Positions 30,196 to 40,345 of a stretch of DNA of 64,000 bases are shown in pieces. The stretch comes from Atriophallophorus winterbourni (lineage: Eukaryota; Platyhelminthes; Trematoda; Plagiorchiida; Microphallidae). Below the pieces are notes generated by a model. That model did not search any database. It saw nothing but the letters and a program-made list of their open reading frames with translations, and was not told where the DNA came from. Where the stretch lies: NCBI GenBank assembly GCA_013407085.1, contig JACCGJ010019883.1, forward strand, positions 1-64,000, read 5' to 3'. Position 1 is the first letter of the stretch. Every line of letters starts with the position of its first letter. A program made the position numbers and the translations under genes.

Positions 30196-31487
30196 CTAAG
30201 ATATTGGTCGCCATCCTCCTTCGCAGACTTACCACGATTCGTGAGGGCACTTCTCGCGAAGAGCAAGCTGGCTTCCGACCAGGGCGCGGATGTGTAGACC
30301 AGATCTTCGCTCTGCGACAGTTGCTAGAACACCGTCACCTGTATCAGCGACCTACCATTGTGGTGTTTCTTGATATCAGAGCCGCCTTTGACTCGGTTGA
30401 CAGATCCGCCCTATGGAACTGCTTACTTCGCAATGGAATCCCATCGAAGTACGTCGCTATCCTAAAGGACCTATACGCACACTCGATAGGGAGGGTAAGG
30501 GCGTACGATAGCCTTTCAATGCCATTCAGCACCACAACGGGTGTAAGACAAGGTTGTCCAATCTCCCCGTTCTTGTTCAATTTCGCCATCGAGGACGTCC
30601 TCCGGAGTGCTCTCAGCAGTTTCTCCACGGGTGGCGTTGAGCTCCTTCCAGGTGAGCGGATTATGGACCTGGACTATGCTGATGATATTGCCTTATTGGG
30701 CGAAGACCCAACATTTATCCAACAAGCTTTGGATATGATGGCAATGGAGGCATCTAAGTACGGGCTGTTCTTCTCGCCAAGCAAGAGTAAAGTGCTCCTT
30801 CAGGACTGGTCTGGTGAACTGCCAAATTTTGCTATAAATGATCTGATTCTCGATCATGTTGAGCAGTTCAAATACCTAGGAAGTCTGGTGGTTGCTGGGG
30901 GTCGGATAGAGAAGGAAGTCACGTCCAGAATTGCTAAGGCCAGACTGGCATTCGCTAAAATTAAGTGCCTCTGGAGAAGACGTGATTTGAGCTTGGAAAT
31001 TAAAGGACGGATATATTCCACCTCGGTAAGGACAGTATTGCTATACGGGAGTGAATGTTGGACAGTTCGCTCAGATGTTAGGAGGCTTGAGGTTTTCGAC
31101 CAACGTCGTTTGCGTAAGATTGCTCACGTACGGTGGCAACACCACGTTTGCAATTCTGAGGTCAGGCGCCGCGTCTTAGGAAGCAACGGCACTAGTGTTC
31201 AGACAGCCATTAACCGACGTCGCCTCCGCTGGTTGGGGCACGTCCTGCGCATGAAACCCGAACGGTTACCACGCCGAGCGCTTTATGCGTCAGCTGGTAC
31301 AGACTGGAAAAAAGTGGCTGGCGGTCAGCCACTAACATGGAAGAGTGGCTTGAAAAGGCTCACTTCTGGTCTAGCTAGGGTTGGACGAGCGCGCTTGCCT
31401 GGATGGGGTGCAAGAGAAGGGGAGAGTGTATGGCTCGACACATTGGCAACGAACCGACTTCAATGGAAAGAATGCATCATCTTGTAG
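30160..31487 (+). pseudogene. RTE-D ORF, RT palm and C-terminal region
   Basis: Open for 432 codons from 30189 and readable back to about 30160. RT motifs: EEQAGFRPGRGCVDQIFALR, VVFLDIRAAFDSVDRSA (motif A), GVRQGCPISPFLFNFAIED (motif B), MDLDYADDIALLGED (motif C, YADD), SPSKSKVLLQDW and EQFKYLGSLVVAGG. The C-terminal region has TVLLYGSECWTVRSDVRRLE, RRLRWLGHVLRMKPERLP and RARLPGWGAREG before TAG. All palm residues are present, so only the upstream frame breaks make it inactive. Confidence 0.85.
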
Positions 31488-32218
31488 CAACTTGTAATTT
31501 CACTTTCTTTTTAATTGTACTTTCATTTCCATCAATGTTTGTTTTAATCAAACATTATTCAATAATATACTTTTTCCGCGCGCGTTCCTCTTCTGCTTGA
31601 TTTTCGTGGTGCTGCGTTGCGAATCACGACGGTTAACAGCAAAATTGACTTTCGTCACATTTTTCAGCTTCGCCAATTCTAATTGCTGATCAACGCTATA
31701 CACCGGAGTTTGGAGCTGTAATATTTTTGTGGATATTTGCACTGGACATTGAATTTTCACTTTTCGTGAGTTCGTTCCTTTGTCCATTTTTACTATAACA
31801 TTTTCCTGTTATTTTTGGTATTTATCCACTACATAATTGGTGAGCCCGACGTGATAAATGCCAAAAATATAACAGGAAAATGTTATAGTAAAAATGGACA
31901 AAGGGACGAACTTACGAAGTGAAAATTCAATATCCAGTGCAAATATCCACACAAAAATATTCCAGCTCCAAACTCCAGTGTATAGCGTTGATCAGCAATT
32001 AGAATTGGCGAAGCTGAAAAATGTGACGAAAGTCAATTTTGCTGTTAACCGTCGTGATTCGCAAACACGCAAACACGCAATAACGCAGCACCACGAAAAT
32101 CAAGCAGAAGAGGAACGCGCGCGGAAAAAGTATATTATTGAATAATGTTTGATTAAAACAAACATTGATGGAAATGGAAGTACAATTAAGAAGAAAGTGA
32201 AATTTCAAGTTTCTACAA
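31482..32218. repeat. Large inverted repeat (345/366-bp arms) with tRNA-Trp primer-binding site in the loop
   Basis: The left arm 31482-31826 and right arm 31853-32218 are near-perfect reverse complements (the right has an extra ~17 bp, 'caaacacgcaataacg'). Each arm encodes, outward from the loop, a related frame beginning MDKGTN and including TPVYSVDQQLELAKLKNVTK and VNFAVNRRDSQ (31787-31548 minus; 31894-32145 plus). The 26-bp loop holds TGGTGAGCCCGACGTGAT (31838-31855), one base from the complement of the 3' end of tRNA-Trp, the usual primer site of CsRn1/kabuki-type LTR elements. This suggests a palindromic derivative of the 5' end of such an element. The outer end of the left arm starts at the stop codon of the RTE-D LINE. 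Confidence 0.75.
31894..32145 (+). pseudogene. Gag-like N-terminal frame downstream of a primer-binding site
   Basis: An 83-codon frame starts 39 bp after the PBS-like sequence: MDKGTN, YSVDQQLELAKLKNVTKVNF and ending in RARKKYIIE. Its position after the PBS is that of gag in an LTR retrotransposon. No zinc knuckle is present and the frame ends early. A mirrored copy occupies the other arm. Naming it gag is inference. Confidence 0.4.
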
Positions 32219-32280
32219 TCTCTATTACTCCCTAACATACTCTGCTGTTCAAAAACTTTATCAAAAAATTCAAAAAAAAT

Positions 32281-33011
32281 TCAGTTCAGTTCAGTTCAGT
32301 TAGCACAGGACGATATGTGGCAGTCGCCAAACGAGCGTCCAGAATACTTCCGGTGGTAAGCCAAAAGAGCGTCCACCACTTCGAATAGTAGGTTCAATAT
32401 TCTTCTGGTATGACTTTGGCTGGAATGCAACAGAAAAACTCCCTCACCCAACAGGTGAGGAGAGGCATTAGTGCGTTCCAACGACAAATTGAAGAACAAC
32501 TATAAAATTAGGGATAAAAATTTGAAAACACAGAGCGCCAGATCGAGTCTAGTCTATCTTTGAAGCACGTTACTGAAGTAGAACAAACTACCTCTTCGGG
32601 CAGACAGTTCCAATGATTCACTACCCTTTCGCTAAAGAAGTGCTTACGTGCATTAGACCTGACATGTTGTTTTGCCAGTTTCAGCGAATGGCCTCGAGTA
32701 CCTCCCACTGGCGCAAGAGCATACATATCAGCCGGATCAATAGAACTAAAGCCTCTAACGATTTTAAAGGTCTCGATCAGATCCCCACGTAGTCGCCTTC
32801 TTTTTAGCGAGAAGAGATCTAGACTCTACAGTCGTTGTTCATATGACTTCCCAGATTGCCCTTTAATCATACGAGTAGCTAGGCGCTGAACAGCTTCAAG
32901 CGTGGCAATGTCCTTTTCCAAGTAAGGAGACCAAGCTTGAACGCAATACTCGAGATGAGGTCTCACTAAATGTGTGTAAATGGACAAAAAATTACCCACT
33001 GTTCCCCTCAC
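32281..33011 (-). pseudogene. CR1-type LINE 3' portion (family CR1-A) with AACTG-repeat tail
   Basis: Minus frames: 33011-32826 IYTHLVRPHLEYCVQAWSPY, LEKDIATLEAVQRLATRMIK; 32726-32508 GHSLKLAKQHVRSNARKHFF, SERVVNHWNCLPEEVV and FKDRLDSIWR. This is the C-terminal end of CR1 ORF2, followed by a ~220-bp 3' UTR and a tail of repeated AACTG (complement of 'ttcagttcagttcagttcag' at 32280). The family matches the 40.3-43.4 kb element, which lacks this end. Confidence 0.8.
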
Positions 33012-33299
33012 ACTGTTTATTTTCTCACTGTTTCTACCCGAATTGTACCCCTCCTTCCCGCTTTGTACATATCATTGTTTATGTTGAACGGCACCATATC
33101 TGTATCAGATTTTGCATATATATATATATTGTACGGGACTGGTGCGCCAAGACAAATTTGATTATCAAGAATCATGGGTCATTTCCTCGAAAAAAACCAG
33201 CTTTTTTAGAAATTTATCAACAAAAAACTGAAGGTTCAGACTGGTATCCCTTCATTTACCACCAGAACAGGTTCCACGACGACATCAAAGGAAGTGGCA
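33012..33299. other. No feature recognised
   Basis: AT-rich, with a TA run at about 33116-33130 and nothing else I can support. Confidence 0.35.
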
Positions 33300-33740
33300 A
33301 ATGTTTTGGTTCCAAGGTTATCACAGCCGGGGGTGGCAGTGGGGATGAGCTCACACTGTCTATAAAATGCTCCCATAAGTCGTTCGTCTCAAACAGCCTC
33401 TGGCAACCAAAGCCCAGCTCCTGGCCTGCATGTGGCGTAACTGCTTCTACCGACAGGAGAAAGGGCGAAGGCGGGTGACTAGCGCCTCAAAACCAGTTTG
33501 CTCCGGGCAGATGGAGCTCGTTAGCCTGGGAGGGCAGTCCATCTAATGGAAGGAAAACCCTAATTCCAAACCTCCGCTGCCTTGCGGCATACCCGATTGC
33601 GGGAAAGGCTTCGGGAGTGAACCCTGAGGAAAAATCCCTGCTGTCTTGCGGGAAGACTTTTGAGTCAAAGGCTCCGGGTGGGGTCCCCTAAGCTAACCCC
33701 CTACTTCGGCCTTGGCAACCGGGTAGTATGTCGCCTACAA
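33300..33740 (+). repeat. R1 dispersed repeat with a different 3' end
   Basis: Collinear with R1 from 'ggttccaaggttatcacagc' to 'ggcttcgggagtgaaccctg', then continues into 'ggtggggtcccctaagctaa', which the other copies lack. R1 may therefore be part of a longer unit. Confidence 0.7.
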
Positions 33741-33889
33741 CAATAACCATGGAATCTACTTCAACCACAACTCGCAAATGTTTTAAGATAACATCTCTCT
33801 CATTTTTCCTATGTTTTTAACTCCATCACCTAAAACCTCTTGTAATATGTTTTCTGCTAACAGAGTATGAGAAAAAATCATACAACTTC

Positions 33890-34700
33890 GAATCGACTCC
33901 TCGACCGTATCACGCCGAAAGCATTGAGCACAGTTGCCGACCAACTTTGCAAACTACTTGCGGCATATTTCCAAAGACTGATGGAAAACTCCCTATTGGT
34001 TGGGAGGTAGGTATCATCACTCCCATTCTCAAGGGTGGAAGCCGTAGTGATCCTACCAATTACCGTCCAGTCACCCTTCTCCCGGTGCTATCCAGTGTGA
34101 TGGAAGCGATTCTTGTCGATGAAATTATGGCTTTTGTGGATAGTTCCAATATTATCGCTGCAGAGGCCATTGCTGTACCTCCAAATTGCTTTTAGCCAGA
34201 GACTATTGGACCAAAGCTGTTGATGAAGGTCAGGGTGTGGACGTCATTTACATAGATTTATGTAGGGCATTTGACGGAGTTGACCATGCGATATTGCTAA
34301 ACAGGCCGCAAGCACTCGGTATTTCACCCTTATCGTTGTCCTGCATTCCTGCGTTCGAGAAACCTTCTGGTACGTGTTAGACAGACCCTCTCAGAGCCAC
34401 TCCTAATCAATTGTGGAGTTCCTCAGAGGTCTACGGTCAACCGCTTTCCATTTAACACTGATAAATGTCATGCATTACGTATTCGTCTTCCTGGCGACCC
34501 GAGGTATATTCTGGGTGGCAAGATGCTCGCTGTGACAAAGCAAGAAAAGATCTCGGGATGATTGTACAAAATGACTTGGGCTGTTCTACTCGGTTGTAGA
34601 GCTACAATCGTGGCAAATAGAAACGTTAGTCTTTTAAAGCGTGCGTTCGGAACAATCGATCCAAGGCCCGATAACCCCGTTGATAGGTTGGTGACTTCAG
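33890..34700 (+). pseudogene. CR1-type LINE RT remnant
   Basis: 33947-34195 gives PIGWEVGIITPILKGGSRSD, PTNYRPVTLLPVLSSVMEAI; 34186-34380 gives YWTKAVDEGQGVDVIYIDLC, RAFDGVDHAILL (motif A). About 34440-34590 gives FNTDKCHALRIRLPGDPRYI and KQEKDLGMIVQNDL. Motifs B and C are deleted between 34380 and 34440. At 34975-35030 a CR1-B tail in inverted orientation ends the region. Confidence 0.7.
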
Positions 34701-34899
34701 TTTTTGCCTTTGCACCATACAATGTCCTCAGATAGGACAAGGGGCAGTGACTTTTGGAGCGGCGAGTCACACCTGCCGCGTCGTGGTGTCATCATTGGAT
34801 ATTTGTGGCTTTTTATAGGGAGAACGCTTGCCAGGCGAAAACCCACCACACCCTCAGGCACCACCGCCGAACCTTTCGCTGAGCTCGGAGAACCGAGCC

Positions 34900-34975
34900 C
34901 ACCCAGCTGGCACCACGTGGAGGTATTTCGGCAAGCCAGCCGGTATTTCGGCAAGCCAACCGTATTTCGGCAAAT
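34900..34975. repeat. Short imperfect tandem repeat of 'gtatttcggcaagcca'
   Basis: Three consecutive units, 'ggtatttcggcaagccagcc', 'ggtatttcggcaagccaacc', 'gtatttcggcaaattc'. Confidence 0.6.
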
Positions 34976-35044
34976 TCAAATTCAAATTCAAAGATTTATG
35001 GTTAAAAACGGTAATACTTTACAACACCACAGGATGACGGTATT

Positions 35045-35182
35045 TCGCAAGTGACTGCGGATGTACTTGGGGGTTAAATGTCTGGTGGTTAAGTGTCTAG
35101 GGATTAAGCGTCGCCGTTTAAGTGTCTGACGATTAAGTGACCGGACACCGATAAGATATAGCGCTCATTGCGCCTAGGAGAG
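35045..35182 (+). repeat. Left half of MULE/RTE-A composite split by the gypsy insertion
   Basis: Matches 13501-13634 from 'aagtgactgcggatg' to 'gcgcctaggagag', ending in the 5-bp target duplication GAGAG (35178-35182). The right half resumes at 40144. Confidence 0.85.
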
Positions 35183-35576
35183 TGTTACGTTCTTGATATG
35201 GAGCTAATAATGCACCGGATATGCTTCCCACGATATTGCCCAACCGACTATTGAGAGAGAAGACCAAAGCTTCAGAGAAGTTCGTATGGCGGCTCACTTC
35301 CAATAATAACAAACATGGTTTACTCATCCATATATATAGGCTTAGAATGTAAAAGGGAATAACCTTGAAAAATAGCACATTAAAACCGCGTCAAGGACTC
35401 GATGGACCAATGAGAATAAAGGGCGAATATGATCAAATTATAAACGTTATGATCAAATTATAATCATGTTTTTCGCGCCAAATAATTCAAATCTATGTTG
35501 ACATAGTGTCATAATAGAGTCGTAATATCTTCAAAGATATTGAGTTTTTAGGGAAAATAAACGTCTTTTCCCATTA
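35183..35576 (-). repeat. 3' LTR (394 bp)
   Basis: Matches 39750-40143 with few differences. A TATA-like TATATATATGG is on the minus strand (complement near 35330). In the element's orientation it runs TAATGGG to CGTAACA and is preceded by the polypurine tract. Confidence 0.92.
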
Positions 35577-35596
35577 CCTCCCTTTTTAAAAGTGAC

Positions 35597-37679
35597 TCAG
35601 TACCGACAGAGCTTGGGGTTCACTTGAAGTGGTACGACAGTCTTGCGTCTTCGGTTAGTCCATCGTCGGGGTTCTAGTGCGCGATCGGGAGCGATAATGT
35701 CAGGTGGTATTTCAACCGGAGGAGATGGGAGCTGGAAGGTATCAAATAGAAGATCCAACGGAAGATTCACTGGTTCCGCAGGTTCTAACTCCGACTGTCC
35801 TTCTCTTGGTCTCAATTGATTGAGATGGCGTATCCAAATGTCGTTTCCAACTTGGATGTCGAACATGACGCTACCTCTCCGACATACAACCTTGCCCTCG
35901 ATCCATGGGTTTCTTCGTTGTCGATAATCACGAGCATAGACGCTGGATCCCACTTTGAAGCTCCTCTGACTGAGATGCTGATGAACATGAGGTTGCGGTG
36001 GCTTCGGGACCATTGCGTTATTGACTGTACGAAGTTTTCTACCCATTAGTGCCTCTGCTGGCGTTTGACTATTCATCAGGGATTCGTGTGGGGTCGTCCG
36101 GTAGACTAACAGGAATCGTTGCAAGTTGTCGACGGTAGTCCCCTCCCCTCGAGACTTAAGCATCTTTCTTTTGAATGTGTCGACAAAACTCTCCGCTTGT
36201 CCGTTCGATTAAGAATGGTAGATCGGAGTCCGGATATGCTCAATTACATTCTTCTTGCAGAATTCGGCAAAATGAGCTGATGTGAATTGGGATCCATTAT
36301 CTGAGACAATCGTGTCGGGAACTCCGTGTTGGCTGAATAGCGAAGTGAGTGCTACGATTGTGGTCGAACTTGTGGCAGGAGAGAGCGGGACGATTTCTGG
36401 CCATTTCAAATAAGCGTCTACCAAGACTAAGTAGGTGGTTCCGTTGAGTGGGCCAGCGAAGTCAATGTGGATACGCGACCATGCTTTGTCAGGTCGAGGC
36501 CACGGAACCAGGTGTTGCGTGAGCAGGAAGTTTTGCCGCTTGTTGACAATTGGTACAGCGCCTGACAAACTCGGTGATATCAGCGTCCATTCCTGGCCAG
36601 TAGGCGAAACTTCGAGCGATTGCTTTCATCCGATTGAGCCCCGGATGTCCAGCATGAAATTGACGTATTACCCGTTGACGCAAAGCAGCGGGAATAACGA
36701 CTCGAGCACCAAACATGAGACAGTCATCCACTATTGATAAGGATTCCCGTCTTTGGAACAGTTGATTGCCAGTCAATTGTGGTGCTAGCCTAGGCCATCC
36801 AGATTGAACATACCTGATAGCTTCCGAGAGAACCTCGTCGTCGTTCAGTGTCCTCTTGATATCTGCCACCGTCACGGGAAGGTTTCGCACTGCTGTGGTC
36901 AACTGATCGCGTACATACTGCTTAGTAGATATAGCTGCAATCACCACGTCCCCGTCACTGCCTGTTTCGTTTGAGAGTAGACGGGATAGGGCGTCTGCTT
37001 GACCAAAATCTTCTGTTCTGCGGTATTGAATCTTGAAATCGTAACCAAGAAGAGTGAGGGCCCAACGTTGCAGACGATTGGCTGAATGAGCAGGGATCCC
37101 TTTCTTCGATCCAAATACCGAAATGAGCGGTTTGTGGTCCGTCAGCAGGGTGAAACTTCGACCGTAGATCAACTTGTGAAACCGTTTGACTGCGAACACG
37201 AGGGCCAACGCTTCCTTTTCTATCTGGCCGTACTTCTTCTCTGCTGGTGTCAGTGTTCGTGATGCATGCATGATAGCTTTCTCCGTTCCGTCAGGAAACT
37301 TGTGAGAGATGACCGCACCAACGCCATGGCTAGAAGCATCAGCGGCTACAACGATTGGTAATACCGGATCGTAATGCGTCAGCAGCAGCCCGGAACTCAG
37401 CATTGTTTTCACTGTGACGAAAGCGTCTTCTCAATCGGGTGACCAGTTCCATGCCATGTCTTTCTGGAGAAGGCTGTTGAGCGGTGCACGAACATTGTGT
37501 AGTGACGGCAAGAAAGCGCTGTAGTAACTTACCAGTCCAAGAAATGAACGAAGCGTAGAGACATCTGTGGGTGCCGGCATTCGTTGAATAGCCTGGATAT
37601 TCGCTGGATCAGGATGACGACCAGAAGCATCGAAGATGAAACCAAGGTATTTGATGGAATCCAGGTAAAACTGGCATTA
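35597..37679 (-). pseudogene. Gypsy pol, second half: RT connection, RNase H and integrase
   Basis: RNase H is at about 37350-37090 with VVAADASSHGVGAVISHKF, EKKYGQIEKEALALVFAVK and LLTDHKPLISVFG. Integrase follows: zinc-binding FHAGHPGLNRMKAIARSF with CTNCQQAA (HHCC), core SRIHIDFAGPLNGTTYLVLV (first Asp), TIVSDNGSQFTSAHFAEFCK (second Asp). The C-terminal part (36163-35597) has LVYRTTPHESLMNSQTPAEA and IWIRHLNQLRPREGQ. Lesions: in-frame TAA at 37679-37677 after the RT, TGA at 37433-37431, a frame shift near 36530, and TAA at 36211-36209 just before the third catalytic residue region. It makes cDNA and inserts it in intact relatives; this copy cannot. Confidence 0.85.
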
Positions 37680-38905
37680 CTCTGTACGAAGCCGGAGACC
37701 TCTGTCTTGTATCCTTTGTAAAACATCTTCCGTACGAGACTGTAACTCACCTGTGTTTCGGCCAACGATTAGAATGTCGTCCATGTAGACTGCAACGCCT
37801 GGAATACCTGCCAAAATCGTGTCGATCGCTTGTTGGAAGATCGCGGGTGCGGTCTTCACGCCAAATGGGAGTCTGTTGAATTGATACAGTCCACGATGGG
37901 TATTGATCGTTAAAAACGCACGTGATTCAGGTGCGACTTCCACTTGAAAATAAGCTTCTGCCAGATCGAGTTTCGCAAAGCAGGTGCCGCCATTAAGTAT
38001 GGTGAAGAGATCATCTGGTAACGGGAGAGGGTAGTGGTGAGTCTCAAGTGCATCATTGAGACCAGTCGAGAAATCTGCGCAAAGGCGAATCGAGCCATTG
38101 GTTTTGTTCACCACGACGATGGGTGCTGCCCAAGATGAGTACGTTACCGGAGAGATGATTCCAAGTACATGTAGACGCTGTAGTTTCATCTCGACTTGGG
38201 GAAGTGAGGCATATGGTACAGGTCGTTTGGGGCGAAATACTGGCTTGGCTCCTGGACGAAGTTGAAGGACTGCTTGTGTATACTTGCACTTACCAAGATC
38301 GTCTTTGAACAGATCGGAAAACCGGTTGACGATTTGATCGATTCTGTCCGAGGATGCACTGCTGCACTGGATTTGGTTGCACAAAGCATTGATTGGCTTA
38401 TTTGCCAGTTGGAGATCTTCGATCCAATCGAGTCCGAGAAGATTCAAGTTCGCTTTGGCGATGTAACAGGTACATGTTGCTGTTTTCTCTCGGAAAGACA
38501 CACAACACTTCAGTTGCCCGATTAACTTGAGCGATCCACCACCGGCACTGGTTGCAGGCGGACATGTGAATAGATACGTGGGCTGCCAAGGTTTTTCCAC
38601 ATTGCTTCGGAGATGATTGTGATGTCCGATGCTGTATCCAGTTGAAGCTGAACGGGTATACCGTTGATCTGGATTGCGATGAAACGTCGTCTCGGATATG
38701 AACTTACTTGGAGTGTTGTTGTGACGCTGAGTGCATGTCCGCTTGATGAATCTTGCAAGGAGTCGTGGGCTTTGATAAAAACCTCTGCTGGTTTTGCTGT
38801 GGCTTTGAAAATGGCCTCGAAATCTTTGGTTTCGACGAAACTTGCTGTTTCGTTCTGGATCTGCAGAATCCTTCTTTGTGGCCTGTGACGTTGCACTGAC
38901 TGCAA
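37677..38905 (-). pseudogene. Gypsy pol, first half: aspartic protease and reverse transcriptase
   Basis: The protease block IQINGIPVQLQLDTASDI with TIISEAMW (about 38660-38590) has the D-T-A catalytic triplet of retropepsins. After a frame change near 38540 come NLLGLDWIEDLQLAN and the RT: AVLQLRPGAKPVFRPKRPVP, GIISPVTYSSWAAPIVVV, RLCADFSTGLNDALETHHYP, CFAKLDLAEAYFQVEVAPES (motif A), YQFNRLPFGVKTAPAIFQQA (motif B), and VAVYMDDILIVGRNTGE (motif C, YMDD). The RT itself is uninterrupted to 37680. Confidence 0.87.
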
Positions 38906-39716
38906 CGGTGCTGTTTAAAGGGACAATATCGGACATAGTGCCAGGCTCCGCAATGCCAACATGAAGACGGTGGCTTCTTTGCGCTGGAATCTTGTGACGA
39001 ATGCCAATTGCTTTGCTGAACGGCATGGACGGTGTCGGTGCCATGATTCCCATGTTGAATCATTGCCGAATCTTCTTGGAGACGGACCAGTCGTAGATAT
39101 TCATCACCAATGGCTTGGAGAGTGAATGAGGGTTCTTGCTCAAGTTTGTTGAGCAGTCGCGTTCGAATATCAGCGAAACGCGGAAACACCAGGCTGCATA
39201 TGAATATCAAGGACTTGAACTGGTCGTCTGTGAGGGACCGCAACTTGAAGCGTTCACATTTGCGATTGACAATGCCCATGTGCGTCAGGAAGTGTCGCTC
39301 ATTTTCAGCTTTAGGCACCTGTAACGAGTGTTGAAGAGAGATACATGCTCACCAAAAAGTTGAATTAGTGACTTGATCGTCTCATCAAAATTTCTATCCC
39401 GAGGATTCTTGGGAAGGATCAGGTTGCAGTACTTATCCAGCTCTGCTGGGCCAAGTTTACGTAGCAGCAGCCGGACTTTCCATGCATCATCTTGGGCTGA
39501 AAAATCAACACGGAAAAGGTCTTCATAACGTCTGAACCAAGTTTCAAACGTGACGTTTGCTTCCGGATCATAGGCGAATTCTGCTATGCTGTTAGCAATT
39601 CCGTCCACGGAGGGTGGAATAGCACGTGCTTCTGTGCTTGGTACTTGCTTTTGCAGAAGAAGTTCCATTAGCATCATTTGTCGCTCCAAAAGAATTTCTA
39701 TCTTGGATTGTTCCAT
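38704..39716 (-). pseudogene. Gypsy gag with two zinc knuckles
   Basis: Start ATG at 39716: MEQSKIEILLERQMMLMELL, then FETWFRRYEDLFRVDF and LLLRKLGPAELDKYCNLILP, a capsid-like domain (retrotransposon gag). A frame shift near 39300 leads into SLTDDQFKSLIFICSLVFPR and RTRLLNKLEQEP. Two knuckles follow: CWHCGAWHYVRYC (C-x2-C-x3-H-x4-C, one residue shorter than canonical) and CSQCNVTGHKEGFC (canonical). Gag packages the RNA. The shortened first knuckle is a family feature rather than damage, since spacing around it is conserved. Broken by one shift only. Confidence 0.85.
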
Positions 39717-39749
39717 GATTTCGTAACTTGAATAAACCCGTCGGCAAAC

Positions 39750-40143
39750 TGTTACGTTCTTGATATGGAGCTAATAATGCACCGGATATGCTTCCCACGA
39801 TATTGCCCAACCGACTATTGAGAGAGAAGACCAAAGCTTCAGAGAAGTTCGTATGGCGGCTCACTTCCAATAATAACAAACATGGCTTACTCATCCATAT
39901 ATATAGGATTAGAATATAACAGGGAATAACCTTGAAAAATAGCACATTAAAGCCGCGTCAAGGACTCGATGGACCAATGAGAATAAAGGGCGAATATGAT
40001 CAAATTATAAACGTTATGATCAAATTATAATCATGTTTTTCGTGCCAAATAATTCAAATCTATGTTGACATAGTGTCATAATAGAGTCGTAATATCTTCC
40101 AAGATATTGAGGTTTTAGGGAAAATAAACGTCTTTTCCCATTA
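39750..40143 (-). repeat. 5' LTR (394 bp)
   Basis: Partner of 35183-35576. It should carry the promoter; TATATATATGG lies at about 39903-39893 on the minus strand. Immediately outside is GAGAG (40144-40148). Confidence 0.92.
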
Positions 40144-40345
40144 GAGAGTGAGATTCTTCCGTCCGAATCGGACTGTTTAGTTATTCGAAAGGCAGTGGAA
40201 CATGAAGCGCTTATGATGTAAATCCATGGTCGACATTGGCCGATGGAGGACAACAGCGACAGCACCAACTGTTTAGACTGCAGACCATGGACGACTCCTG
40301 GTTGATTACACGGTCTCAGGAACCTCGAATCGTAATCCTCGATGG
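40144..40345 (+). repeat. Right half of MULE/RTE-A composite
   Basis: Continues the copy interrupted at 35182: 'gagagtgagattcttccgtc' to 'aatcgtaatcctcgatggt', collinear with 13630-13835. At about 40346 it ends abruptly inside the CR1-A ORF2. Confidence 0.85.

Larger units (their letters stand above)
28375..31490 (+). mobile_element. Near full-length RTE-type LINE (family RTE-D)
   Basis: The element carries endonuclease, RT and C-terminal regions in order over ~3.1 kb: an open N-terminal stretch from 28379, FNVRTL at 28548, endonuclease to about 29330, linker, RT 29970-30850 and post-RT region to TAG at 31485-31487. Breaks: an in-frame TAA at about 28561, another near 28667 with a shift, and a one-base shift near 30150-30160. 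It is the longest RTE copy here and shows how the shorter RTE fragments are organised. Its 3' end abuts a large inverted repeat. Confidence 0.85.
35183..40143 (-). mobile_element. Ty3/gypsy LTR retrotransposon, Mag/K02A2.6-like, complete but mutated
   Basis: Two 394-bp LTRs (35183-35576 and 39750-40143) flank gag and pol on the minus strand, and GAGAG is duplicated on both sides (35178-35182 and 40144-40148). A purine tract AAAAAGGGAGG lies immediately before the 3' LTR (complement of 35577-35587). Domain order gag, protease, RT, RNase H, integrase is that of Ty3/gypsy. No envelope frame is present. The LTRs differ at only a handful of positions, so insertion is recent relative to the nearby LINEs, yet the reading frame has several stops and shifts. 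I could not assign the primer-binding site; the bases after the 5' LTR do not fit a tRNA end I know. Confidence 0.92.

Noticed and set aside
35183..40143. Endogenous retrovirus with envelope
   Set aside because: No third frame between integrase and the 3' LTR; gag-pol only, so an LTR retrotransposon.
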